The position numbers and the translations under genes are program-made. This document shows positions 43,170 to 54,100 of a stretch of DNA of 64,000 bases, in pieces. The stretch is from M3007 sp046316495. GTDB lineage: Bacteria > Bacteroidota > Bacteroidia > Chitinophagales > Saprospiraceae. The DNA is taken from assembly GCA_046316495.1 (NCBI GenBank), contig JBKDAM010000045.1:1-64000 (forward strand). The letters run 5' to 3'. A model generated the notes under the pieces. It had not been told where the DNA came from, did no database searches, and saw only the letters and a program-made list of their open reading frames with translations. Numbering within the stretch: the stretch's first letter is position 1; each line of letters starts with the position of its first letter.

Positions 43170-45686
43170 TTAAAAAGAATCCTCAACAGGTATCCAGAAA
43201 TACACCTCCTCTCCTGTTGTGTAAGCAAATTCATACATTTTGCCCTGCCTAAATATCTTTTTGAGCTTATCTTTTTTCTCAATAATTCGACCTACAAAAG
43301 AGTCTAATTGCTCGTTTGACATGGTAGTCTCCCGAACAATATCACTTAAGAGAAAATCTTGTACTGGATCTACCAACACCAGGCCCTCTGCTTTAATTCC
43401 ATGGACCAGCCCTAAAAAGTTATTGAACCTCAGTGACCTATTTTCGAATGGTTCCAGGTTTCCTTCCCCTGAAAAACGCTCTGCCATTTCCTGCATCGCT
43501 TCATGCAAGCGCTGCCGCTTATCGTAATAATCACCATCTCCAACCAGCGTTATAAATTGCTCCAACAATCGAATATGATCTTTTAGGTCATTTTCAGGCA
43601 TAAATAAAACATATGAACAGGTCGGATGCTGGGCTTTTTTGATTTGCTTCGGAATAAAAACTTCTGCATACAATTGGTATTTGTAGTCCGTAAGGTTCCG
43701 GGCTGCATCACCGGACATTCCACTTTTTTGGATGATTTCATTTAAGAATGGGAGAATACCTGGACTAAATCCACCTGCTGCAGGGTTACGATCCAAATTA
43801 TCTCCTTTCTCAATGATGGACACAAGCTCTTGGTTGGTCTGTTCAAGATGAGCGGCAGATTTTTGGATGCCAGAGCGCATAAATTCAACAATTTGAGCAG
43901 CGGACAGTGCATTTCCACTAGCAGGTTTAAGGAGTACCCCCGGAATTGCACTCCTTATTAGCTCCAGCCGATCGCTTGATTCCATTTTTGGTAAAAAGGG
44001 TTCGGTCATTCCCATGTCAGGGTAATACTTTTTTAACTCAGAGAAGGTATTGTATTGACCTTTTGAGTTTTCAATCATAAAGTAATGTGCCTGCTTCGTA
44101 AAGTAATGAGAGGGATTATCATCATTGTTCTTGCATTGTAAAACATAGACATGCGCATTTAAATGCAACAAATTGTCGACCACAGTGGAAGCATCTAATA
44201 GCGTGGGATCGTTTTTATCTTCTGCTGCTGCTTTTCGAATCCCATCTGCCTTAAAATCACCATTATTTCCAACAATAAAAATGATATTGGTATGTAATTC
44301 GGTCAAATCTGCCTCCGTCACGGCTTTGTTTAAGCCAAAATACAAGCCAGTGTAAGGGTCTTGTTCTCCAAAATTCGAAAATGGGATATTTTTAAGCCAA
44401 TTAATTACTTCTTGAACGTTTGAGACAGGGGTCATTTTTTTAAGTTCCACATAACGACCGGTACTTGCATTAATTGGATCTCTATAAACCATTACACCAA
44501 TTCGAGCATTCTTCACAGTTGCCAATTCATTCACTACCTGCTCAATACCTTTAATAAAGGCAGGTTTGAACTCATTCATCTGCTCTGTGCCCTCAATAAC
44601 AAACAAGACATCGTAATTCTCAAATTTTTTATTCTCCAATTTGTATTTTTCAAACATCTTAGCCCAATCTTGGGAAGAGATAAAGTCAATAGAACCATTT
44701 GACTCTTTAACCTTTATTTCACCAATGACACCCGTCCGAAAAAAGTCGGAGGTGCCTTCGTTTGAGGAGAGCATTGGATACCGGACTATTGAGCCGGGGT
44801 ATCTGTATGGATTTGTTTTTGCGGTAACAGCCCCCTGTTTTACTGCAGGGTCCTGATCAAAATAGATTTGATTCTGGGTAATAATCCCACTGTTTGCATG
44901 AAGTTTGGCACCTCCTCGATCCTTGTAGGCAATCAGTCTTAGGTTGGGGTTTTGGGTACGTTCTTCAAAAGCTATTTTGGTAAAGTTAGGCTCTACGCAT
45001 ATTCGGGTATTCCAATCAGCACATCGCTCCGCTCCAACCCATCCTACAATCGTGTTTTTGTAGTTATAATTATTCGTAATATATTCGCGACCAATCAAAT
45101 ATCGGTTGTTCTCTTTCTTGTAAACAAAAAAGAAACTATATATAAACAAATCATCGGTCCTCGAAGTAGAGCTCGGACCCTTGAATAGCTTCACAATGTC
45201 TTTCCGCTCCAATTGAATAATTTGGTTTATATCATCTGCCTTGTTTAATAGAAAAACTTTTTCGTTGATTCCAGTCCGCTGATTGACTAACCCGGCCGTC
45301 CAAATCAACATTTTACTTTTGTGTACCCATCCCAGCTCTTTGGCAGCACTTAAAACAAGACCGTTTGCTCTGCCTGTAGCTATTTTAATCCACTCACCCT
45401 GCTCAGCAATCACGTAGTACATTTCCAAAAAGCCTAAAAGACCACTCTGACGGCCATTGGGGCGATCAAATACTGGATTTTCCTCCCGGTCTGAGATTAC
45501 TGCCCAGGAATTTTCGGTACTTTTCTCTGCTTCATTTTTATAAATCTCAGCCATCTGCCCGGCAGAGGCGAAATAATCAATCGGTTTTTCAAAAATCTTC
45601 GGTCGGCCAATAATGGATACTGTTTGCGCCTGCAAACCCATATTTCCAACCACAATAAGAGCTATTAGATATGTCAACTTATTCAT
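43170..45686 (-). CDS. TssR-like exported protein with SH3-like and vWA domains
   Basis: An 838-residue protein with a signal peptide (1-20, GLQAQ). Residues about 65-125 look like an SH3-type barrel (ENPVFDRPNG...GEWIKIATGRANG...GWVHKSKMLIW). A vWA-like domain begins near 355 (VLFVIEGTEQMNEF, with E in place of the usual first MIDAS Asp) and runs to about 540, followed by a helical C-terminal region. This order resembles TssR of Bacteroidota type VI secretion systems. No other T6SS gene is present here, so it is either a stray relative or a general envelope component. The family assignment is from memory of domain order. Confidence 0.6.
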   Translation of the reverse strand: MNKLTYLIALIVVGNMGLQAQTVSIIGRPKIFEKPIDYFASAGQMAEIYKNEAEKSTENSWAVISDREENPVFDRPNGRQSGLLGFLEMYYVIAEQGEWIKIATGRANGLVLSAAKELGWVHKSKMLIWTAGLVNQRTGINEKVFLLNKADDINQIIQLERKDIVKLFKGPSSTSRTDDLFIYSFFFVYKKENNRYLIGREYITNNYNYKNTIVGWVGAERCADWNTRICVEPNFTKIAFEERTQNPNLRLIAYKDRGGAKLHANSGIITQNQIYFDQDPAVKQGAVTAKTNPYRYPGSIVRYPMLSSNEGTSDFFRTGVIGEIKVKESNGSIDFISSQDWAKMFEKYKLENKKFENYDVLFVIEGTEQMNEFKPAFIKGIEQVVNELATVKNARIGVMVYRDPINASTGRYVELKKMTPVSNVQEVINWLKNIPFSNFGEQDPYTGLYFGLNKAVTEADLTELHTNIIFIVGNNGDFKADGIRKAAAEDKNDPTLLDASTVVDNLLHLNAHVYVLQCKNNDDNPSHYFTKQAHYFMIENSKGQYNTFSELKKYYPDMGMTEPFLPKMESSDRLELIRSAIPGVLLKPASGNALSAAQIVEFMRSGIQKSAAHLEQTNQELVSIIEKGDNLDRNPAAGGFSPGILPFLNEIIQKSGMSGDAARNLTDYKYQLYAEVFIPKQIKKAQHPTCSYVLFMPENDLKDHIRLLEQFITLVGDGDYYDKRQRLHEAMQEMAERFSGEGNLEPFENRSLRFNNFLGLVHGIKAEGLVLVDPVQDFLLSDIVRETTMSNEQLDSFVGRIIEKKDKLKKIFRQGKMYEFAYTTGEEVYFWIPVEDSF

Positions 45687-45702
45687 ATTGGGGATAATTT
45701 AT

Positions 45703-47973
45703 TTATTTATTTATTTTATAATATAAACCGAGACGTACACCCATAGAATGATGAAAGGAAATATCCTGATAAGACTGAAGTAAACTGTATTGATCGCTTT
45801 CAACTACCTGTTTATCCAAAAATGGTGCTATTTGGCTTTTTTCAGACTGCACAGGTGCTCGGAAACCGTATTGAAAATCAAGGCCGGCAACGAGCCCAAA
45901 GGAATAACTTAACCGCTTGTAAAGGCTGATTCCCAAACTTGCAGAAAAGCCAACGTTAGAGTTGATTTTACGTCCTTCAAGATTCGGTAGTTGAACCTCA
46001 CCTACTTGTTGTTTTTCATCAAACCGAGTATTCGGAGCATACGCATCCAGCCAGCTTGTGCCATCGTTTGCTTTCAATGCAAGGGTTCTGGTGGTATCCG
46101 TCCCAACTACCCGTATACCATCGAATGTAATGGATTGGACCCCAGCCTGCTTATCGTAGCTTACGCTGCTGGATACGATATAGGAGGGCAGAATAGACAT
46201 ATCTGCAAAAACAGTGGTGTTGTAAGTGGATTTTAAGCGATAGCGCAGCCCCAATCGACCTTCTAAAACCCGAATCTGGGCGACCTGATTCAACGTTCCG
46301 CGAACACTTGTTTCCTTCCAATAGGTATTATCCTCTTGGTAAGGCCGATAAGCATAAAACCAGTCCTTTAAATAGGTAGTGTAGCTAAATTGGTACATCC
46401 CGATACCGGCAGTCCAAAAAATAGGTTTTTTACAGGATTTTTCCTCGTAAAAGGTATTACTACTCCACTGAACTCCTAAGCCCAGAACATTGGAAGACTC
46501 AGATACTAACTGCTCAGAACCCAGGAAAGAATTAGCCATTGAGTGTATGCTAGCTCCGAAGAAACTAAATCCATATCGAGTGGAAATGGAAAAAAATTGC
46601 TCCTCTTTATCTCGAACACAGATTTCCATGGCCGACTCGATATTCTCTATTTTGGGAGGGTACCCAAGCTTGAAAAAGTATTGAAAACGAAGTGGGTAGA
46701 CCTTTGCGGACTTTTCTTCTAGGGGAACCTCCACTAAACTTCCATCTCGACTTTGACGCAAAAAATGGAACATCTGCTTATCAATTACAATAGTCGCCTG
46801 GTAATAATCATCATATTCTGGAACCAATTTCTCCAGGCGTGCACCCAACACTTTGAATCGGACGCCAACATCACTTAATTGATTATAAACCATAGAAATA
46901 TAGTCACTATAGTTAATTAATTCAAGCTCCTCCACCTCCAGCAAGTCGTTGTATACTTTTGCCTGACTTCCAAATAATTTTTCGAATTTATTTATGTAGG
47001 AATCTGAAACAGACGATGATGCAGGATCCAAAAGACTTGCATACTGTGCATATTGATTGATGGCATCCTGAAGTGCGTTAAAGGCACTTGTCTTATCCTC
47101 GAAACTGAGCCGATTATCTACCGTCGCGTTAGAGGTGGTAAGCATCACCTTCGGGAGCTTAATTGGGTCCTGGTTGGCTTTATTTGGACTTACAATAGCC
47201 CTCACAGGGGGTTCAGGCGAAGGAGATGTTGGTGCTTCTTGGGCTTCGGGAGCCTTCTGAGTTGGCTGTCGTGAAGGACTGACCGCTACGGCTGGTGCAA
47301 TTTCCTTCTGGGGTTGTTCAGACTCTAACTTCTTTTCCTCAACAATTGGTGATTTAGCCTGCGCAACTACTGGTGGAATAACCGTTTCCATATTTATGGC
47401 CGAAATCTCTACAATTAAGGGTTCGGTCAATGCTTGTTTATTTGCCAACAAAACCATTTTTTGCTTGAACACTCTACCATTGTTTAACCGAATCACTCCC
47501 TTTCCCGGGACAACTGACAGGAATATTTTTTTGGAAAAACTAAGCTCTATTCGGAATCGTTTCAGCAAAGACTCGTAACTAATATTTTCTAACTTAGGGT
47601 CCGAGAGTTGAAAAGGCACTCCCGATTCACCCAGTTTTTCATCAATAAAAAGTAAATAGTCTAGGTAACTTATTAGGTTTTCGTCTCCTACTTCCGCTTG
47701 GGATGAGTAATCACTAACCACCATCGCGTCCGCTGAGAATAGATTTACGAATTCTTCTTTCTTCTGCTCTGATAGCATCTTTTTAGTTGAATCGTAGAAG
47801 TCAGCATTTTCAGCGTACCGTTGAAGTATCCGCTCTGTCCCTTTGGTTAAAAAAGGAATATCCTCCGGTTGAACACCTGGACCCATCACCGCTGATGATT
47901 TTTGTAGTGTGAATTGACTCCAAGAGGTTGTTGAAAAACTCAATAAGAAAAGGTAAAGAAATATTTTCTGCAT
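45703..47973 (-). CDS. Exported protein with duplicated domain and C-terminal PorT-like barrel
   Basis: Not recognised as a named family. 756 residues with a signal peptide (1-19, TSWSQ). Residues about 45-190 and about 300-430 are two copies of one domain: FVNLFSADAMV...ISYLDYLLFIDEKLGESGVPFQL aligns with FEKLFGSQAKV...INYSDYISMVYNQLSDVGVRFKV. A Pro/Glu-rich linker (about 205-275) separates them. The last about 290 residues are amphipathic beta strands ending in the aromatic-flanked MGVRLGLYYKINK, as in outer-membrane barrels of the PorT/OmpA-like type. It probably sits in the outer membrane with the duplicated part in the periplasm. Confidence 0.72.
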   Translation of the reverse strand: MQKIFLYLFLLSFSTTSWSQFTLQKSSAVMGPGVQPEDIPFLTKGTERILQRYAENADFYDSTKKMLSEQKKEEFVNLFSADAMVVSDYSSQAEVGDENLISYLDYLLFIDEKLGESGVPFQLSDPKLENISYESLLKRFRIELSFSKKIFLSVVPGKGVIRLNNGRVFKQKMVLLANKQALTEPLIVEISAINMETVIPPVVAQAKSPIVEEKKLESEQPQKEIAPAVAVSPSRQPTQKAPEAQEAPTSPSPEPPVRAIVSPNKANQDPIKLPKVMLTTSNATVDNRLSFEDKTSAFNALQDAINQYAQYASLLDPASSSVSDSYINKFEKLFGSQAKVYNDLLEVEELELINYSDYISMVYNQLSDVGVRFKVLGARLEKLVPEYDDYYQATIVIDKQMFHFLRQSRDGSLVEVPLEEKSAKVYPLRFQYFFKLGYPPKIENIESAMEICVRDKEEQFFSISTRYGFSFFGASIHSMANSFLGSEQLVSESSNVLGLGVQWSSNTFYEEKSCKKPIFWTAGIGMYQFSYTTYLKDWFYAYRPYQEDNTYWKETSVRGTLNQVAQIRVLEGRLGLRYRLKSTYNTTVFADMSILPSYIVSSSVSYDKQAGVQSITFDGIRVVGTDTTRTLALKANDGTSWLDAYAPNTRFDEKQQVGEVQLPNLEGRKINSNVGFSASLGISLYKRLSYSFGLVAGLDFQYGFRAPVQSEKSQIAPFLDKQVVESDQYSLLQSYQDISFHHSMGVRLGLYYKINK

Positions 47974-48133
47974 ACTACACGAAGGTTTTGTCAGTTCACG
48001 ACTAAATTAATATTAGCCACCCTGTAACGCTTGATTGTATAATTTAAGCAATCTGAAGTAAGCTTACTCCTAACTATTTGATTGCCAAACACCTATATCA
48101 AATTGGGCGAATGCCCTTTTTCTACTATTTTAA

Positions 48134-51100
48134 TCAATTCACCGAATGAATTACCAGGTTCTTTCTTACTGTTAATCCATTGGAAAATAGTAGTTGCAAA
48201 TGATACAATCCAGAAGGCGCCCTCCCCAATTCCAAAGAAAGCACTTGTTCTACCATTGACAAATCAATGGGTAAATCACTAACAAGGTTACCATTCGCTC
48301 CAAAAATCCGAAGATTGGCAGGGCCAAATGGACAGTCATTAAACAACAGCGTAAAGCGTCCGTCACTCGGATTAGGAAAAATCAAAACGGAGGTAGTCTC
48401 CTTTGCTAAGTCATGTTGATCAGTGGTAAAGGATGGATCTTCAAGATAGGATCTTGTGACACAAAAGTCTTTTACCATATTGTACGCCTCGCAAGTACCG
48501 TTATCATTTTTAACCCAAGTATCCAGCCAATACTTTTGGTTGGTTTGGTTATAATCATTTGGGAGGGAATACTCTCTAAACTGACCCTCCAATCCACCAG
48601 AAGCAAGGTTGTCGTCCAATGGGTTATTAGGAGAGTCTACAAGTCGGGTATATCCCCACTGGTAACAAAGGTTCCCGGTAGCAGCTCTCAGCGTGGGAGC
48701 TGGAAACTGAAAATACTGGATACCTGAAGGAGGCGAAGGAGCTTCCCTATTCTGAATTTCAATTTCAAGAGAATCTGTTCCTGAGCATTCTTTTTCCGAA
48801 AAAGAAGAAATTCGAACGGTCTGCGTAAGGTATAATTTGTAAAAACCAGGATTGATATTCGCCCAATCAATAAATACGGTGTCTTCCTGAATGTAATTCG
48901 GGTCATTTCCAAACCGATCCTTGGCATTGAACTTCTGTACTGGTTGTTCAGCACCTGTATTAGCAGTAAATAGGCGCCATTTATAACTAGAGGCAGGAAG
49001 TTGGGTTCCTGTGTTCACTACTGTATAGGTTGGATTGTATACATTTTGACAATAACTCTCAATATCAGTCTTCAGCTTGGGGCTAGGAACATCTTTAACC
49101 ACCACGTTCAGCACCCCAACCGAAGAGCAGTTAGGAAATTGGGTGAAATCCGTGACGGTAACGGTATAACTTTGACTAGAGACTGCCGTAAAACTGATAT
49201 TTTGGCGGTCCTCCAATGCAGGGTTAGACCAGTAATATTTCCAGGAAGGATCGCCATCTACGTAAACAGAAACCTCTTCCCCTTTACAAAATTCCTCTTC
49301 CGCTATCAGCGCAATAGATGGTCTTGGCACAATCGTCAGGGTATCAACTACTGGAGCCAGGGCTGAGCATCCAAAAATATCAGCACTGATGTAAAGCTGG
49401 ATTGGCCATCTCACCACCTGAGCACTATCTTGGACCGTAAATGGAGGAGAGGTATAATTAGATGCCGTATAGTTAGTAATTGAGGGAAAAGAAACGCCAG
49501 AGCCCTGAATTAGATAGGAAAAATCGTACTCTGAGTTACCATTAAACAACACATTCAAAACCGTTTGACTTCCCGCACATACTTTCTGTGTTGAAATGGT
49601 GGCAGTTGGGGATTTCCTGAAATACCGAACGGTCCGATCCTCAGAAAGTAAATAGCATCCCTCCAAATCAGGTTTACCATCTGCCTTGATCTTCGATCGT
49701 ATACCCTGAATGTAATACTCGGTATCAAATTGCACGTTTCCTCCAGGATATGGGAACGATAGCTGGTCTCCAGTAGGAGGTTCCTCTACATAACTTAGGT
49801 AGTTTTCAATATTGTCTCTATATAGGTAGTAACGCATCTTATACCCTGGATCACCGGGAGAGCTACCTCTGGCAATTTTAAACTGCACAGGCTGATCTTG
49901 AAAAACGTTGACAAATGGGTCTGTGATAAACTGTTCGCGGATCACATTGGAGACTTGAGAAACAACCAATTCATCTTGACAATTACAAAACTTGACCAAA
50001 GAGGTATCAAACCTGCAGCCCCTCTCATCCACTAGGTTAATGACGTTAAAAAAACCGTTGGGAAGTGTGGGGGTGGTAAAAAGACTATCTACAGGTTGAC
50101 CATTGATCCAGTAAGGGGCAGTACCACCTGTTGGACGAATTGTAATGCTGTACTGATTTTGGTTAAAGTTACAACTATCGCTTTCCACCTCTAACTCCGG
50201 TAGTGGTAAGATGGGGATGTTTATAATGGTAGTTGGATTAGAATTTAAGCAGCCTGCACCACCTTCATCTTTGATCTGAATCATGCTAAAATCAACCAAT
50301 TGCCCCTCTTCAGCAGTATAAATTACATTAAATGTATTTTCGGTATAATTATTTTGTTCATATGAATTACCATTCACCAAGTATTTCAAGTAGAAAGGCG
50401 CTGTGCCGGTCAATTCCAGTTGAATTGTATCTCTCGTATTCCTACAGGTCTCAGCGGGATATAATGCCTGTTGAACCCTTGGCAGGTCTTTAACTACAAT
50501 GATTACTGTCCCTGTATCAATACAAGCTGGGAGATTAGCATCGCGAATAATGAGCTTAAAAGAATAAGTGCCCGGAGCCCCAACCGCAAAGGTGGGGGAG
50601 AGCACTGTATTGGTCGTTCCAATTAGCGTCCCTGCTATCAATTGAGCCGATGCTGGTTTAAGCCACTCCCACGATTGGATCAAATTGCTCCCAGATCCAA
50701 TTGCGGTAACATTGATAGAAAAGGGAGCATTGACACAAACCGAAGGGTTATTATTGAATTGGATACGACAATCATTGGGATTATCTACGGTAATTGGCTC
50801 ACATTTAGTAGCGCTACACATATTTCCATCCGTTACGGACAGGCAAAGATTATAGGTACCCGGATCCAGGTATTTCACCTCAATAACACTTGAATCTGGG
50901 TTATAAATTTGAATGACCTGAGCTGGTTCCACCTGCGGAGTACCCAAATCCCATTTCCAAAAAACAATTTCCTCACTGTTAGAACCTTTTATCGATAAAT
51001 CTTCAAACTTTTCAGGTAACCCAGCCAAGACTCCCGGTGCATTTTGATCGTCTAGCTGAAACTGGGCGGTAGGATTTTGCCAACGTTCAAAAAGAATGGA

Positions 51101-54100
51101 TGCGGTCTGACCACTCTGGCAACCAAATTGGTCCAAGGAACGAATTAAATAAGTGCCATCAGAAACGGGAGTGTAGGCCTTTGGACCTGAAAGAAGAACG
51201 GTACCATTGGCATTGTACCAAACTGCGGCTAGATTAGAGGGGCTAGTGGTTACCTTCAATTGAGGAGCAGGAGCCGATTGGCACACGTTGTAGGTTGATT
51301 GCTCGGGGATAGGTACTACGGGCAGCTCTAAAATTCGAATTTTAACCTCGGTAGCCTCATTGCTCAAACAACCCTCCCGGATAGTTTTAGACCAAAATGA
51401 GTATTGGCCCGGGGTGTTATTATTTGTAAACTCCATATACTGACCAGGTGTCAATAGGTTACCAGCCGGGAAAGGCCCCTGTGGCTCCTCTAGATAATTC
51501 CCATTTTGGGAGTTAGACCATCTGAAATCGACGTTATTCTGGCCGGAAACAGTTAAAGTGGGATAGGTAGAGTTGGGAAATGGAGCAAAACAAACCTCTT
51601 TATCTCCTCCGGAAAGGGGCTTAACCGGACGTGCTCTGACCAATACGTTCGTCTGTGCCTGTTCTGATTTACATGTATTCGCATCCACAATTTCAACCCT
51701 ATAAACACCACTCATTGAACTGAGGGCATTCTCTCTGTTTACAGTAACGGGCTGCAAAGGGCTGAATTGTCCTGAAGGCGAAAGGCTCCACCCCCCCGGA
51801 CCATAAAATTGAAATATAAAGTTGGGGGTACCCAAATTTTTTGCCGATGCAGTTAGCATAATGGTTTCTCCTTCACAATAGTTCGGATTGGCCACTTGGA
51901 AAGATTGAACCTGGGGTAAATCATAGACAGTGACTGTAACCTGATTGGAAGCAAGATTAGTATTCTGTGGGCATTCAATACTGGATTGAAGAACACATTT
52001 GATAATATCTCCTGAAAGGAGCTCTGAAGTGGAATAGGAATTGAGAGGGGTCTGGTTTGTTAATTGTTCTTCGATCCCATTTCTAATCCTGAACCATTGA
52101 TACTGAGGATTGGCTCCTCCATTCACGGCAGTGGCTACAAAATTGGCAGTTGAATTTTTGCAGATAGCATTACCCTGCTGCAAATTACTCCCAATCGTCA
52201 CCGAAACAGGCAGGCTTTGATTCACTGTGACGGTTGCAGTACCGCCTAGACTTGAGCCAACCGCAATACAACCGTTACCATCCGTTACCTTCGTCAATTG
52301 GTAATTGTAAACTCCTGGCAAAACCGGTGCAACCGGAATAAGAAGGGAAGATGTAAAAGAGTTTTGGTTGAGATTAGTCTGATTAAACTCTATACTATAA
52401 TTCCCGATCCCATTTTGGATGGTGACCAAAAGCGCAGCTGTTTCAGCGCTCCCCTCGCAGATTCCACCATCACCTGACAATGCCAAGAATGCTGTAAGTG
52501 GTAGGGGTGCATTTAGGTTGAGGGTATTTATCAGGGTACAACCATTATTATCGGTGGTCGTCACAGAATAGGGACCTGCTTGAAGTCCAGTCAAGTTTTG
52601 AATATTATTGGTTCCGGGCAAGTGCTGCCAATCAAACGTAAAAGGGGAGGCACCTGATACAGTTAGGGAAATCTGCCCATTACTGTTATTACCAACAACA
52701 CAGCTTGGATTGGTTACAGCGGGTGTTACCTGCAATAGTGGCGGGTTTGCGATCGTAGCTGCTTCTACATCTGTGCATCCATTGGCCCCTGTGACGGTGA
52801 CCGTGTAGTTTCCTGGGGTCAGGTTGGAAATTTGGTAGGAGGGCGGAATATTAATGCCTTGAGCAAGACCGTTTGTCCAAGCTATTTGATAGGGGGCGGA
52901 AGGACCCGACACTACTGAAACCAGGATAGACCCTAATCCGTTGTGGCAAATTGGTGCAGCCGATTGTAACTGTACCTGGAGAGGAAGCCCCACCGATAAA
53001 GTGGAGGATGCTGTTTTCGTGCACCCAGCAAGGTCAGTAACAGTAACTGAATAAGTGGCAGGGGGCAAATTAGTAATCGTGGCAGTCGTAGCGCCATTTG
53101 ACCATAAATACGAAAATCCACCCGCACCACCTGAGGGGTTCGCTGTAGCACTCGATCCGGAAGAATTACCGCAATTACCCCCAATTGTACTGATGGTTAA
53201 TTGGATAACAGGGTTCTGATCCACCTGGATGTTCGTAAGTGATCCTGTGCAGCCACCGGAGGAAACCGTTACATGGTAGAGTCCAAATACAAGCATAGAT
53301 GGATCTTGCACGTTGCTATTTCCAGGAATATGGTCCCAATCATAGACATAGTTTTGGCCATTTCCGCCGGTTGCACTGATATCAATGGCTCCCGTATTCT
53401 GACCAAAACAGGCTACCGGTGTAACTGAATTGATTGTAACTACTACAGGGGTACTTGCCACCACAATATTGAAAGATGCAGTGCCCGTACACCCATTTTT
53501 ATCTGTTACAGTGACCTCATATAGGCCACCTGCCAAACTCGAAATATCTTCAGTAGTGGCATTGTTCGACCACAAATATTGATAAAAAGGTGCATTAGGG
53601 AACGGGGTCCCCCCACTTACTGAAATATTAATAGACCCATTGGACAGGCCGCAGGTAGATGGGACAATCCCACTGTTTGTTATAGACAAAGCAGTGGGTT
53701 GAGTAATCGTATAGCTCTTTACAATTGTGCAGTTCTGGGAAGAGGTTACGGTCACAGAATAGTTTCCAGCTAATAAAAGGGAGAGGTCTTCTGTTGTATT
53801 GCCATTGGACCATTGATAAGTAAATTGGACAGAGGCTCCTCCAGAAACAGAAGCGCTAAGGTCTATTTCTCCGTCACTTCCTCCAAAGCAAGTAACATTT
53901 TTTAGTTGCTGTGCCACTACTACTGCCGAAGTAACGAGTACTTCCTGATCAAGATCATCTGTGCAACTCTTGGAATCTGTCACGGTCACATTGTAAGTGC
54001 CACTTGATAAACCGGTGAGGGAAGATGTTGTACTGCCATTGGACCATTGATAAGCTAGGCTCCCTACATTGCCCCCAGCAGTAATGGTAGTGATATTCCC

